This document shows, piece by piece, positions 51,901 through 59,321 of a stretch of DNA of 64,000 nt. The notes under the pieces are model-generated. The model was not told the origin of the DNA. It ran no database searches and worked only from the letters and a program-made list of their open reading frames with translations. Made by a program: the position numbers and the translations under genes. Location of the stretch: the NCBI GenBank assembly GCA_035582835.1, contig JAYKAV010002971.1:186001-250000 (forward strand), read 5' to 3'. This DNA is from Phoebastria nigripes (taxonomy: Eukaryota; Chordata; Aves; Procellariiformes; Diomedeidae). Position 1 is the stretch's first letter. Each line of letters starts with the position of its first letter.

Positions 51901-54059
51901 CCATGGAAGGATTTTTCCTAATGAATACACAGTAGAAGCCTGTTCATATTGCGAACCCCTGGAAATGATGATAAATGAGCTCTACAAAGCACACACTACT
52001 ACTCCATACCAAGCAGGCAGCATCGGCTGTGCTCTTTAAGAGATGGCATTCCACAATGAAAATGGAATTTATTTATTTTTAACTCCAGGGAAGATCTTTT
52101 TTTTTTTTTTTTTGTCAGCTTTGAAAATCTTGATCCAACGCTCTGGAATAATCAGTGCTGTAATATAGAAAGAAACTGCAACTAGCAGACTACCTATCTG
52201 CCTTTTATCAAGCCACAGATGGAATTTTCACCCTTTTTTTTTTTTGCATCTCAGCCTCCTCCTAAGCAGCTAGCTGCCTGGAACCAGGACTGCGAGAGTG
52301 GAAATGCTAATACCTCCTAATNAGTGATCTAAACAGGAAAGTAAATACAACAGACATGGGTTGTTTTGGCTAAAGCAATGAATGCTACAGTGACAAGCAG
52401 ACAACAATCCATTGCTTTTGCTTTTGGCCGTATGCAAGTTGTTTTAACTACCACAGAGAAGAATCAGACACTTATCAGCAAAGGGAGAGAAAGAGAGGCT
52501 CCTTTCCTACCTCACCATCCCTCCCGCAAAACTAAACATCTGCCTGTCTACAGGGGAAAGGGTGGACAAAAACCTAACTAAATCATCGGGGGGGCTACGT
52601 TGTTCCTATGAACAACTCTGGACACAAGGCTGCTGATCAAACTCAGCCCTTGAAGGCAATCCCCCAGGTACCCAGGGCACATTTCTGGGGCACTGTACCT
52701 ACATCTTCATTAGCAATAAAGGGCACCAGCTCGAGGTAGGCTCCATAGACTGGGAAACAGGAAAGGGCTGCTCTCTGGCTCATGGCAGGGAGCGACCATC
52801 AGCCTTACAACCATATTTCGAAGTTAAACAGTCAAAAGATGATTGCAAGGGGAACGCAAATAAATAATTAAGCAAGCAAATAAACCAAGAGTTCAAAAAA
52901 AAAAAAGGCATAAAAAAAAAGGGCAATTTTTTTCCTCCAGCCATACATACCGGCCCTCTTGCCCAAAAATCCCTCTGGCGAACACCAGCCCTATACTGTT
53001 AGAGTCGGCAAAAGCGATCTCACAGGCAGGAGGTGGGAAGCTCTTAACATCTCTAGCAATGCATCTACCTGGACTGTACGTTTCCCTCTCTGGCTGAAAG
53101 GGGAAGAGAAGCTTGCGCCTACCTGTAACCCGGGGCCACTGGGCTGGATGCAGACCTCTACCCTACCACCCCATATCCACGCACACGCAACCCCCGATGC
53201 ACCCCCCCCCAATTCAACAACATCCCCACCCGTGCCCCATGTCCACCCTCTGCCTCCTGCTATCCAGGAAAGCGACTGCTTCTCGAGGCACCCTTCAGCA
53301 ATTAAATAGAAACGTAGATCCACGAAGAGGTGGGCATGAGGATGGTGGGGACACATGAAACTCAGGAATTTCTCAGTGTAACACCAGCAAACCCACCGGT
53401 CCAACGTGGTGACTTTCATAGAAAAACAGAAGGGAGAGCAAGAACAAAACCTACCAGGTCTCCTCCATCTACCTGCCACCTTCACCACCCTAGTTGTCCA
53501 TGGCCAAACCCGGCTGTAGCCCACAAGGCATTTCCCAACTAGCAGCACACCCCTTGTCCCCACTGTCCCCCCCCAGCATGCAGACCCAGAGAGACGCTCC
53601 CCCGTTACCTGGAGGATCCAGCCCCCCAGAAGGCAAACTATCCTTATTACGAAATAATTCAATCCAAGCGTGTGCCCAGGGCGGCTGGCACCTTTCAGCC
53701 CAATGCAACCAGGCAAGGGTGCGACTGATGGCCAGGCAAGGGCTGGTGAGCATCCATCCGTTGGCTGGTTAGTTACCTTTAGTCACCTCCGGCTCCTGAG
53801 ATGCAAGTCCCCATCAGTTCCTCAACAACCTGCAGCGGGGAGCTGCTGCCACAATCCAGCCATTAAAACCAGGGGTGGGGGTAGGAAGCAGACCTGGCCA
53901 CAGTACCAAAGCCCCCAGCCAGGAGGAAAAGGAGGGGGGGGGATGAGAAGCAGAGAACGTCCCTCAAGGAAGGAAAAATTTAAAAAAAATTAAAAAATAG
54001 AAAAGGAAAAAAAAAAGGAAGAAGAAAAAGTCTCTCCTTTTCTGCCGTGTTCTTCTGCT
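48912..54059. other. Non-coding flank, becoming GC-richer toward the CpG island
   Basis: No exon is supported. A 19-base A tract is at 50407-50425 with short GAAA repeats after it, a (TTTA)n run at about 50840-50862, and a 17-base T tract at 52097-52113. From about 53 kb the sequence is C-rich on the + strand, which keeps a 241-codon minus-strand frame (52991-53716) open; that frame starts with TTG and has no recognisable domain. If a leftward transcript starts at the island, this is its proximal intron. Confidence 0.5.
50407..50425. repeat. Poly(A) tract with GAAA tail
   Basis: Nineteen A bases are followed by GAAAGAAAGAA. No upstream retrotransposed sequence was recognised, so it is classed as a simple repeat. 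Confidence 0.85.
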
Positions 54060-54172
54060 ACACAGGCTCCCTCCCGGAGGACGGAGGGTGTGTGGGGATG
54101 GGGGAAGCGATCGCTCCCTCCTCTCCCCCGTCGTCGCCGACCCCTCTGGACCAAAGCCCCGCTCCGATTTAC

Positions 54173-54328
54173 CTCCTCCAGGTGGGCAACTTCAGAGCAA
54201 GGTGATGTCTCCGGAGCCGGCACCACCGGCCAGGCGATTCGTATGCGGCAGAGTCATTGCCTGTGCTGCTGCTGCTGCTGCTGCTGCTGGGGAAGAACAG
54301 CCACTGCCGAAGAGACCACCAAAAAAAA
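54173..54328 (-). other. Putative first exon (3' part), minus strand
   Basis: Read on the minus strand, sequence leaving the gap passes through (CAG)8 and ends at CTGGAGGAG followed by GTAAATCGG, a good donor context (exon end at 54173, GT at 54172-54171). Before the donor there is an ATG at 54257-54255 opening a 21-codon frame that stops at 54192. The other two frames read through a run of eight Gln or Ser residues, and one reaches the donor without a stop. The segment could be 5' UTR with a short upstream ORF, or the end of a coding first exon. The exon start lies in the gap. A competing + strand donor-like motif (CAG then GTGGGC, GT at 54182-54183) argues for caution. Confidence 0.35.
54266..54289. 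repeat. (CTG)8 trinucleotide run
   Basis: Eight uninterrupted CTG units lie on the + strand, which is (CAG)8 in the presumed transcript orientation. It sits inside the CpG island and the putative first exon. Depending on frame it would encode Gln, Ser or Ala, or it is untranslated. Pure triplets of this kind are length-variable. Confidence 0.95.
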
Positions 54329-54958
54329 NNNNNNNNNNNNNNNNNNNNNNNNNNNNNNNNNNNNNNNNNNNNNNNNNNNNNNNNNNNNNNNNNNNNNNNN
54401 NNNNNNNNNNNNNNNNNNNNNNNNNNNNNNNNNNNNNNNNNNNNNNNNNNNNNNNNNNNNNNNNNNNNNNNNNNNNNNNNNNNNNNNNNNNNNNNNNNNN
54501 NNNNNNNNNNNNNNNNNNNNNNNNNNNNNNNNNNNNNNNNNNNNNNNNNNNNNNNNNNNNNNNNNNNNNNNNNNNNNNNNNNNNNNNNNNNNNNNNNNNN
54601 NNNNNNNNNNNNNNNNNNNNNNNNNNNNNNNNNNNNNNNNNNNNNNNNNNNNNNNNNNNNNNNNNNNNNNNNNNNNNNNNNNNNNNNNNNNNNNNNNNNN
54701 NNNNNNNNNNNNNNNNNNNNNNNNNNNNNNNNNNNNNNNNNNNNNNNNNNNNNNNNNNNNNNNNNNNNNNNNNNNNNNNNNNNNNNNNNNNNNNNNNNNN
54801 NNNNNNNNNNNNNNNNNNNNNNNNNNNNNNNNNNNNNNNNNNNNNNNNNNNNNNNNNNNNNNNNNNNNNNNNNNNNNNNNNNNNNNNNNNNNNNNNNNNN
54901 NNNNNNNNNNNNNNNNNNNNNNNNNNNNNNNNNNNNNNNNNNNNNNNNNNNNNNNNNN
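54329..54958. other. Assembly gap of 630 N bases
   Basis: All bases are N. The gap falls in the middle of the CpG island, between an A8 run and the GC-rich right half. Its size may be nominal. Frames reported through it have no meaning. Confidence 1.
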
Positions 54959-54976
54959 CCACCTAGCAGCCGGCCG

Positions 54977-55001
54977 GCACCGCACCGCACCGCACCGCAC
55001 C
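54977..55001. repeat. (GCACC)5 pentanucleotide run
   Basis: Five exact copies of GCACC sit at the right edge of the gap within very GC-rich DNA. It probably contributes, with the island's high GC, to the assembly break. Confidence 0.95.
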
Positions 55002-55155
55002 GCCAAGCTCGACCCCGCCGGGGGCTCCCGCCGCGCCGCCCCCCGGGGTCCGCACTGCCCCGCAGCCGCCCCCTTCCCTCCGGCCCTCTGTAGCCCCGAC
55101 GCCCACCCCCGCCACGAGCTGCCCCACAGCCCCCTCCCGAAAGGATCCCCCACCG

Positions 55156-55250
55156 CCCGATTGGCCACTCTGCCCATTGCTCCCCTCCTAGGCCGCCAAT
55201 CGCAGCCTGCTTACCAGGCATGGAACCATTCCACACTGGATTCCCTATCT
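55156..55250. promoter_or_regulatory. CCAAT array unit A1
   Basis: The unit has an inverted CCAAT box (ATTGG, 55160-55164) and a direct box (CCAAT, 55196-55200, in GCCGCCAATCGCAGCC), 36 bases apart. The flanking bases around both boxes (GATTGGC, GCCAATCG) are close to the optimal NF-Y context. Confidence 0.85.
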
Positions 55251-55344
55251 CCTGTTTGGCTGCTCAGCCTGTTGTCCCCAGCCGAGCAACCAATCGCAGC
55301 CTGCCTTTCCAGCACAGAACCATCACCTGCTGGTTTCCCCACCT
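55251..55344. promoter_or_regulatory. CCAAT array unit B1
   Basis: The direct box is at 55290-55294 (CAACCAATCGCAGCC). The inverted box has decayed to TTTGG (55255-55259). The core has the type-B signature CTGTTGTCCCCAGCC. Confidence 0.8.
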
Positions 55345-55439
55345 CCCGATTGGCTGCTCTCCCTATTGCTCCCCTCCCAGAAAGCCAATTGCAGCCTGTC
55401 TTTCTGGCACAGAACCATTCCCCACGGGATTCCCCACCT
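55345..55439. promoter_or_regulatory. CCAAT array unit A2
   Basis: The inverted box is intact (ATTGG, 55349-55353), as is the direct box (CCAAT, 55385-55389, in AAGCCAATTGCAGCC), again 36 bases apart as in A1. The unit ends with CACAGAACCATTCCCCAC, matching the tail of A1. Confidence 0.85.
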
Positions 55440-55533
55440 CCCAGTTTGCTGCTTGGCCTGTTGTCCCCAGCCAAGCAGCCAATCACAGCCTTCCTGCTGG
55501 TCACAGACCCTCTCCCTGCTGCCCAGCCCAGGG
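55440..55533. promoter_or_regulatory. CCAAT array unit B2
   Basis: The direct box is at 55479-55483 (GCAGCCAATCACAGCC). The inverted box is lost (GTTTG at 55444-55448). The type-B core CTGTTGTCCCCAGCC is exact. The tail CACAGACCCTCTCCCTGCTG matches that of B1 with substitutions, so the unit is essentially complete. Confidence 0.8.
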
Positions 55534-55982
55534 ATGGGGCTCAGGGCAGCCCTGAAGCAGCCTGGGGCCAGGGGGACACACTCCATCCCTGCCCTGGGGC
55601 CCCCAAGAGGTGGGAAACGTGAATCCCCTGATCTCTGGAGAGCCAAGGGCATCCGGGACAGGGGNCAAGAAGTCTACCTTTGTTTTAACATTCGTTATCT
55701 TAAATGCTTACAAGGGCCCTCTGGAAATAACGGTGCTTGGCTGGAACATGATAAATACTTTTCTCCTGGACCGCATTGTCCATTTGCTTTTATTTTTGGA
55801 GAGAAGGACCCAAACAAATTAAACTCTTTCAACAAAAAAAAGAAGAAAAAAAAATGCAAACAGTTTTCCAATTGCCTGAGTGCTGACATGTTCAACATGC
55901 CACACTTTATCTCAGTGACCAGACCTATCTGGGGAGACACTGCTGCATGCCCAGCTTTGAACATAAAAAAACTGTAGCCAAG
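55534..55982. other. Non-coding flank of the CpG island
   Basis: GC content falls quickly after 55620. An A-rich tract lies at about 55835-55853. An open + frame (to 55977) merely continues from the stop-poor GC-rich array and has no recognisable domain. Confidence 0.5.
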
Positions 55983-56130
55983 AGAGCTGGAAGGGCCTGA
56001 TTGAAGCCACCCGGTCCACCCCAGTGGAAGACCCACTCCATTTATTATCCTGCCCAGCTGTTTCTTTAACAAGTTCTTAAGGATCTCCGATGATGGAGAC
56101 CTTGCAAGACTATCCTTTTCAGTGGGATAA
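55983..56130 (-). mobile_element. Ancient CR1 relic, 3' end
   Basis: The + strand reads AGAGCTGGAAGGGCCTGAT, then CCCGGTCCACCCCAGTGG, then ACAAGTTCTTAAGGATCTCC and GATGATGGAGACC. This follows the order of the reverse-complemented CR1 3' end: a GGAAGGGACCT block, a GTCCAACCCC block, a GTTCTTAAA-like block and a CTCCAGTGATGGAGA block. It is heavily diverged, so it is far older than the copy at 28 kb. The right boundary is uncertain. It covers a region also present in the 57 kb relic, so the two are separate insertions. Confidence 0.7.
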
Positions 56131-57249
56131 AGGAATTAATTAATCTTGTTTGTTAACTCAGGCCATGAGTCAGAAAGATGCTCACACGTGTTCCTAGCTG
56201 CATCGCTAGTTAGACAGGCACAGAAATGTGTATTTTAGGTTAAGAACTGCTATTCTGGATGCATTGATGTGCTGTGGAAAATTAAGACCGATAAACATAA
56301 ACACTGTTTTCCCAATAATAAAATCAGGGCCCATCTCACTGACACTGCAAAAATAAAGGAAGAATGTCGACTGTGGTGAAATTCGGGGGGGGTGGGAAAT
56401 CTAAAAGTTATAACAGATCTGTCTCGACTGTTTCCGTTTCTGGTAGACCTCTGCAAAGTCATGTTAGAGATCACCTGGCCTTTCCCACAAGGCTGCAAAA
56501 TACCCCCAGAAGTCCGAGTGAATGATGCACAGCATTATACAAATGTTTACTTTAAGAAAAATTAGGTTTTAAAGCAATTAAAAAGCCATTGTGTTTTCGG
56601 CCTCAGATTTGGCTCACCAAAATCGTTCTCCCCAGCGGGAAAAGCCCTCGGAGAATCTACCGCTCCATCCTTGGGAAGGTCCTTTTCTGCAACAGCCCTT
56701 CTTCCAGGGGCAACATGGAGAAAAAAAACAACAAAGAAACCACCAAAACCCCTAAATCTTTAATACTGCCTCTGCTGGGATGCTCAGAGAGATGAGATTC
56801 TCCAAGATACGGTTCTCTCTCTGATGATATTCATCACACATGCTCTGGGAACGAAACAAAGCCCTACAAGTTGAAATTAGATTTGCTATATATCTTTAAG
56901 CTCTGTTTTAATGCAGAGGTGAGAATGAAATCAATGTTTAGTCAGTGAGTGGAAAAAAGACAAAGTACCACTAGGCTTAAAGTGTGGTGTTTTTTTTTTT
57001 TTCTCTCATAGCATTACATATAATGAAGATGGAAAAAACCCAATGAATTGTGGAGGGAGGCAAGGAAGAGCTTCGGAAAGCCACCAGCCTGTCGCGCTAT
57101 CATTGCTCATTAAAATTGTGTCTCAAGCTTAAAGCTGCAAGCCAGCCTAGAAAAACTTAGAGACAGAAAAGTTGCATTAGGTTGTACAGTTGTGGTCTTC
57201 AGAGGCAACAGCAAGATTATTCCCTAAACGATATTTTCCCAGTACTTTG
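56131..57249. other. Non-coding stretch
   Basis: No gene or repeat is recognised beyond a G-run at about 56385-56392 and a T tract at about 56990-57003. Confidence 0.55.
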
Positions 57250-57405
57250 TCCAGCNAAACTTGAAAGGTGTCCAGGGATGTGGTTTCCATCAATTCCCTT
57301 GAGTGATTACTCCCCAGTCTCATATATCTCACCATTTGGAAGATTTTCCTGCTGTTCAGCCTACAATTTTCCGTTTCTTAATTTCATACCATTACTTGTG
57401 GTTAT
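57250..57405 (-). mobile_element. Ancient CR1 relic, part 1 (element 3' side)
   Basis: The + strand shows GTGTCCAGGGATGTGGTTTC, TTCCCTTGAGTGATTACTCC, CAGTCTCATATATCTCACCA and GGAAGATTTTCCTGCTGTTC, followed by TTTCTTAATTTCATACCATT. These follow the reverse-complemented CR1 order in old amniote copies. The block is cut at GGTTAT by the palindromic element at 57406-57543 and resumes beyond it. Confidence 0.85.
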
Positions 57406-57543
57406 GGCTCCAATTAATCAAAGTACTTCAATGCATGCTTAAATTTAGGTATGTGCTTAAGCTCCATTGAAATCATGTGCGTCAGTGTTTTGGAGGGCTG
57501 ATGGATATGCGCATGTGTTTAAGCACTGTGCTGAATTGGGACC
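57406..57543. mobile_element. Palindromic MITE-like element inserted in CR1
   Basis: The left end GGCTCCAATTAATCAAAGTA and the right end, which reads GGTCCCAATTCAGCACAGTG on the opposite strand, are imperfect terminal inverted repeats. Inside lie CATGCTTAAATTTAGGTATG and GCATGTGTTTAAGCACTGTG around a centre with CCATTGAAATCATG. This matches my memory of a common sauropsid palindromic repeat (GGCCCCAATTCAGCAAAGC ... GCATGTGCTTAAG). CR1 sequence flanks it on both sides, so it entered after the CR1 had inserted. No clear target-site duplication remains. Superfamily is not determined. Confidence 0.6.
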
Positions 57544-57930
57544 ATGCATCATCCAAAATAATTATCCTTCCCTTAAATATTTTTAAACCATTATCCTTCC
57601 CTTGCTTAATTATTGATTAGATAAGCTATATATTTAAGCTACTTAATCTCTCCTTGTGTATCAGTCTTTCCAAGAGTCTGATAATTTTTCTTCTTTGGGT
57701 CTGAATTCCCTCAAATTCTTTCATGTTTTGTAAGGACGGGTAATGAGGTATTGCAATTTAATGCCATATCCCAGGTGTGATTACATAAAGAGCAGTTATT
57801 CTCTGCAGTTGAAGGATATAACTTACCTGCGCCAGCAACCCCAAAGTGCATTGATTTGTTGTGCTGCTCTATCATTTTGTAAGTCTCTCTATAATCTACT
57901 CCTATTCTTTTCCATATCCATCACCTCGGC
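57544..57930 (-). mobile_element. Ancient CR1 relic, part 2 (element 5' side)
   Basis: After the inserted element the CR1 order continues with AATCTCTCCTTGTGTATCAG, TCTTTCCAAGAGTCTGATAA, TGTAAGGACGGGTAATGAGG and ATCCCAGGTGTGATTAC. Further matches include AAGTGCATTGATTTGTTG and TCTCTCTATAATCTACTCC, so the relic reaches about 57930. It corresponds to the ORF2 region upstream of the 3' end but no reading frame survives. A 14-base direct repeat (ATTATCCTTCCCTT at 57561 and 57590) lies near the junction. Confidence 0.8.
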
Positions 57931-59070
57931 ATTCAGGTATTTTTGCTTGCAGAGGTGGCCGGCCCTTAGGCCTTCAAATTCAGTGCAGTGCTTTACACCG
58001 GAAAACTTGTAACAGAACCAAATTGCAGCCTTAGAGGTTTCCAGAATGCTTTCTCCCATGGAAAAAAAAAATCACCGTTTCAAGTTGTATTATTTGAACG
58101 TGTTCACCCAGTATTTTGGGTTCCCAATCCATTTTCTTCTTCAGGAGGTTTTGTCACACATACCACCCTGGCACCGTGGTGTCTGCATTGTTTGCTGCCC
58201 ATTATTCCATTATCCCCCAGGTAGATGTGGAGCTTTAATGATAATTTCATTATTTTACGATGATTAAAATTAGGTTTAGTGAATTGTAATTGCCTGTGAT
58301 TCTGAGTCTTTTCTTTTTTCTTTTTTTTTCCTTCTTCTTCTTTTTCTGAAGATCTGTGTCCTATTTGCTTTCTGTCTTTCTCTCAGATTTCCATGAACTT
58401 CCATAAACAACTTTCAGTAAGCCATTACATTCTGTAATGAATTACCTTATTCTCAGAGATGCGTGTCACGTGGACCAGTTCATTGGTACACATTTATGCT
58501 TTTCAGACTTGTGTTTTGTTTTTTTTTAACCAGTTCTCCCACACAAAATATATTTCACAGTGTTTTCTTTACTTCATGATCAAGTATTATGTGGCTTGTT
58601 TGGTTTTCACCTTTTTTCCAATGTGAAGTATTGTCATGACAAAAATACATCAACTGTAAAAAACAAATGCTGTGGAGTGAGACAAATAAATATCATGGGC
58701 TTCCTGTTATAGATCCAGCAAAACTCAACTCATCCGTCATAAACCCGCATTTCCATCATAAAATCCCCACAGTTGGAGCTCACCAATTTCTTTAACAACT
58801 GACGATAGATAGTGATGCTGAATTGGACCCTGACAGACTCCACATTCTGTGTTTTCTTCTTCCTCCTTGTCATGTCCTCTGCAGCCCTGGTTTAGGAAAG
58901 CAGTCTGAGATCCTTCCCTACCGGGGGAGCACCTCATGTTTTTGCATGCTGCCTTTTCCCATGCTCGTTTTTAGGCACAAGCCTCAGCGAGATCGTTTGC
59001 ACTGGGCTAAAGCAAAATTACAAAATAAGGAGAAGTTCACAAGCAGAAATCAGCGCCAAGGTGCACGCTT
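57931..59070. other. Non-coding stretch, T-rich on the + strand
   Basis: No gene is supported. A polypyrimidine tract with one interruption lies at about 58310-58346 and a T tract near 58510. The + strand is noticeably T-rich here, opposite to the left side of the window. Confidence 0.55.
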
Positions 59071-59321
59071 AGCTTGACTTTTGGATATCTACTTCTACAT
59101 GTGTCTGAAAGCTAGCAGTTTCCCTTGGTAAAACCCCTGGGTGAATAAATTCTCCATCAACAGTGGGGCATATGGCACAGGGACAGATGTGTTTCTGTCC
59201 CACCGCTCGCTCTGGCTACAAACCTGCTAGGGAATTTAGTCACCCAGGGATTTTACCATGGGAAACCTCAGCACTGCTAGTTTTAAGATGCATATTGAGG
59301 TAGATATCCAAAAGTCAGGCT
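59071..59321. repeat. 251-bp foldback (long inverted repeat)
   Basis: The left arm at 59071-59152 and the reverse complement of the right arm at 59232-59321 match at about 71 of 82 aligned positions, with one 8-base gap. Shared blocks include TGACTTTTGGATATCTAC, CTAGCAG, TGGTAAAA and CCCTGGGTGA. The 79-base centre has its own 7-bp stem, GGGACAG at 59180 with CTGTCCC at 59195, nearly concentric with the outer arms. A transcript from either strand would fold into a long hairpin. It is most likely an old non-autonomous DNA transposon (MITE) with full-length inverted repeats; no transposase, clear target duplication or named family is visible. Confidence 0.9.

Larger units (their letters stand above)
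54060..55533 (-). promoter_or_regulatory. CpG island / probable promoter, partly in a gap
   Basis: This is the only CpG-dense, GC-rich block in the window. CG dinucleotides are frequent at 54060-54260 and again at 54970-55110 on the far side of the 630-base N gap. The right side carries an array of CCAAT boxes, a standard element of CpG-island promoters bound by NF-Y. The left side carries a good minus-strand splice-donor motif. Together these suggest transcription starting in or beside the gap and running leftward. A + strand donor-like motif 10 bases away means the direction is not settled, and divergent transcription is possible. No TATA box was seen near the visible edges. The downstream gene was not recognised. 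Confidence 0.7.
55115..55533. repeat. Tandem CCAAT-box array (A-B-A-B, about 95-bp units)
   Basis: Four units of 95, 94, 95 and 94 bp follow one another from 55156, with a degenerate half unit before them (about 55115-55155). Units 1 and 3 (type A) share a core with ATTGCTCCCCTCC; units 2 and 4 (type B) share CTGTTGTCCCCAGCC. A dimer of 189 bp has therefore been duplicated. By hand alignment A1 and A2 match at about 75 of 95 positions, and B1 and B2 at about three quarters. Every unit keeps a forward CCAAT (55196, 55290, 55385, 55479); A units also keep an opposing ATTGG. NF-Y binding to such boxes is established biology; binding here is inference. No repeat family was recognised. Confidence 0.93.

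Noticed and set aside
1553..52113. Many 12-21 base A or T tracts as possible retroposon tails
   Set aside because: No SINE or processed transcript was recognised next to any of them; they are kept as simple repeats.
52991..53716. 241-codon minus-strand open frame
   Set aside because: It begins with TTG and is open because the + strand is C-rich and stop-poor; the Trp/Gly-rich translation matches no family.
54088..55236. Long frames on both strands through the N gap
   Set aside because: They are open only because N bases cannot create stops.
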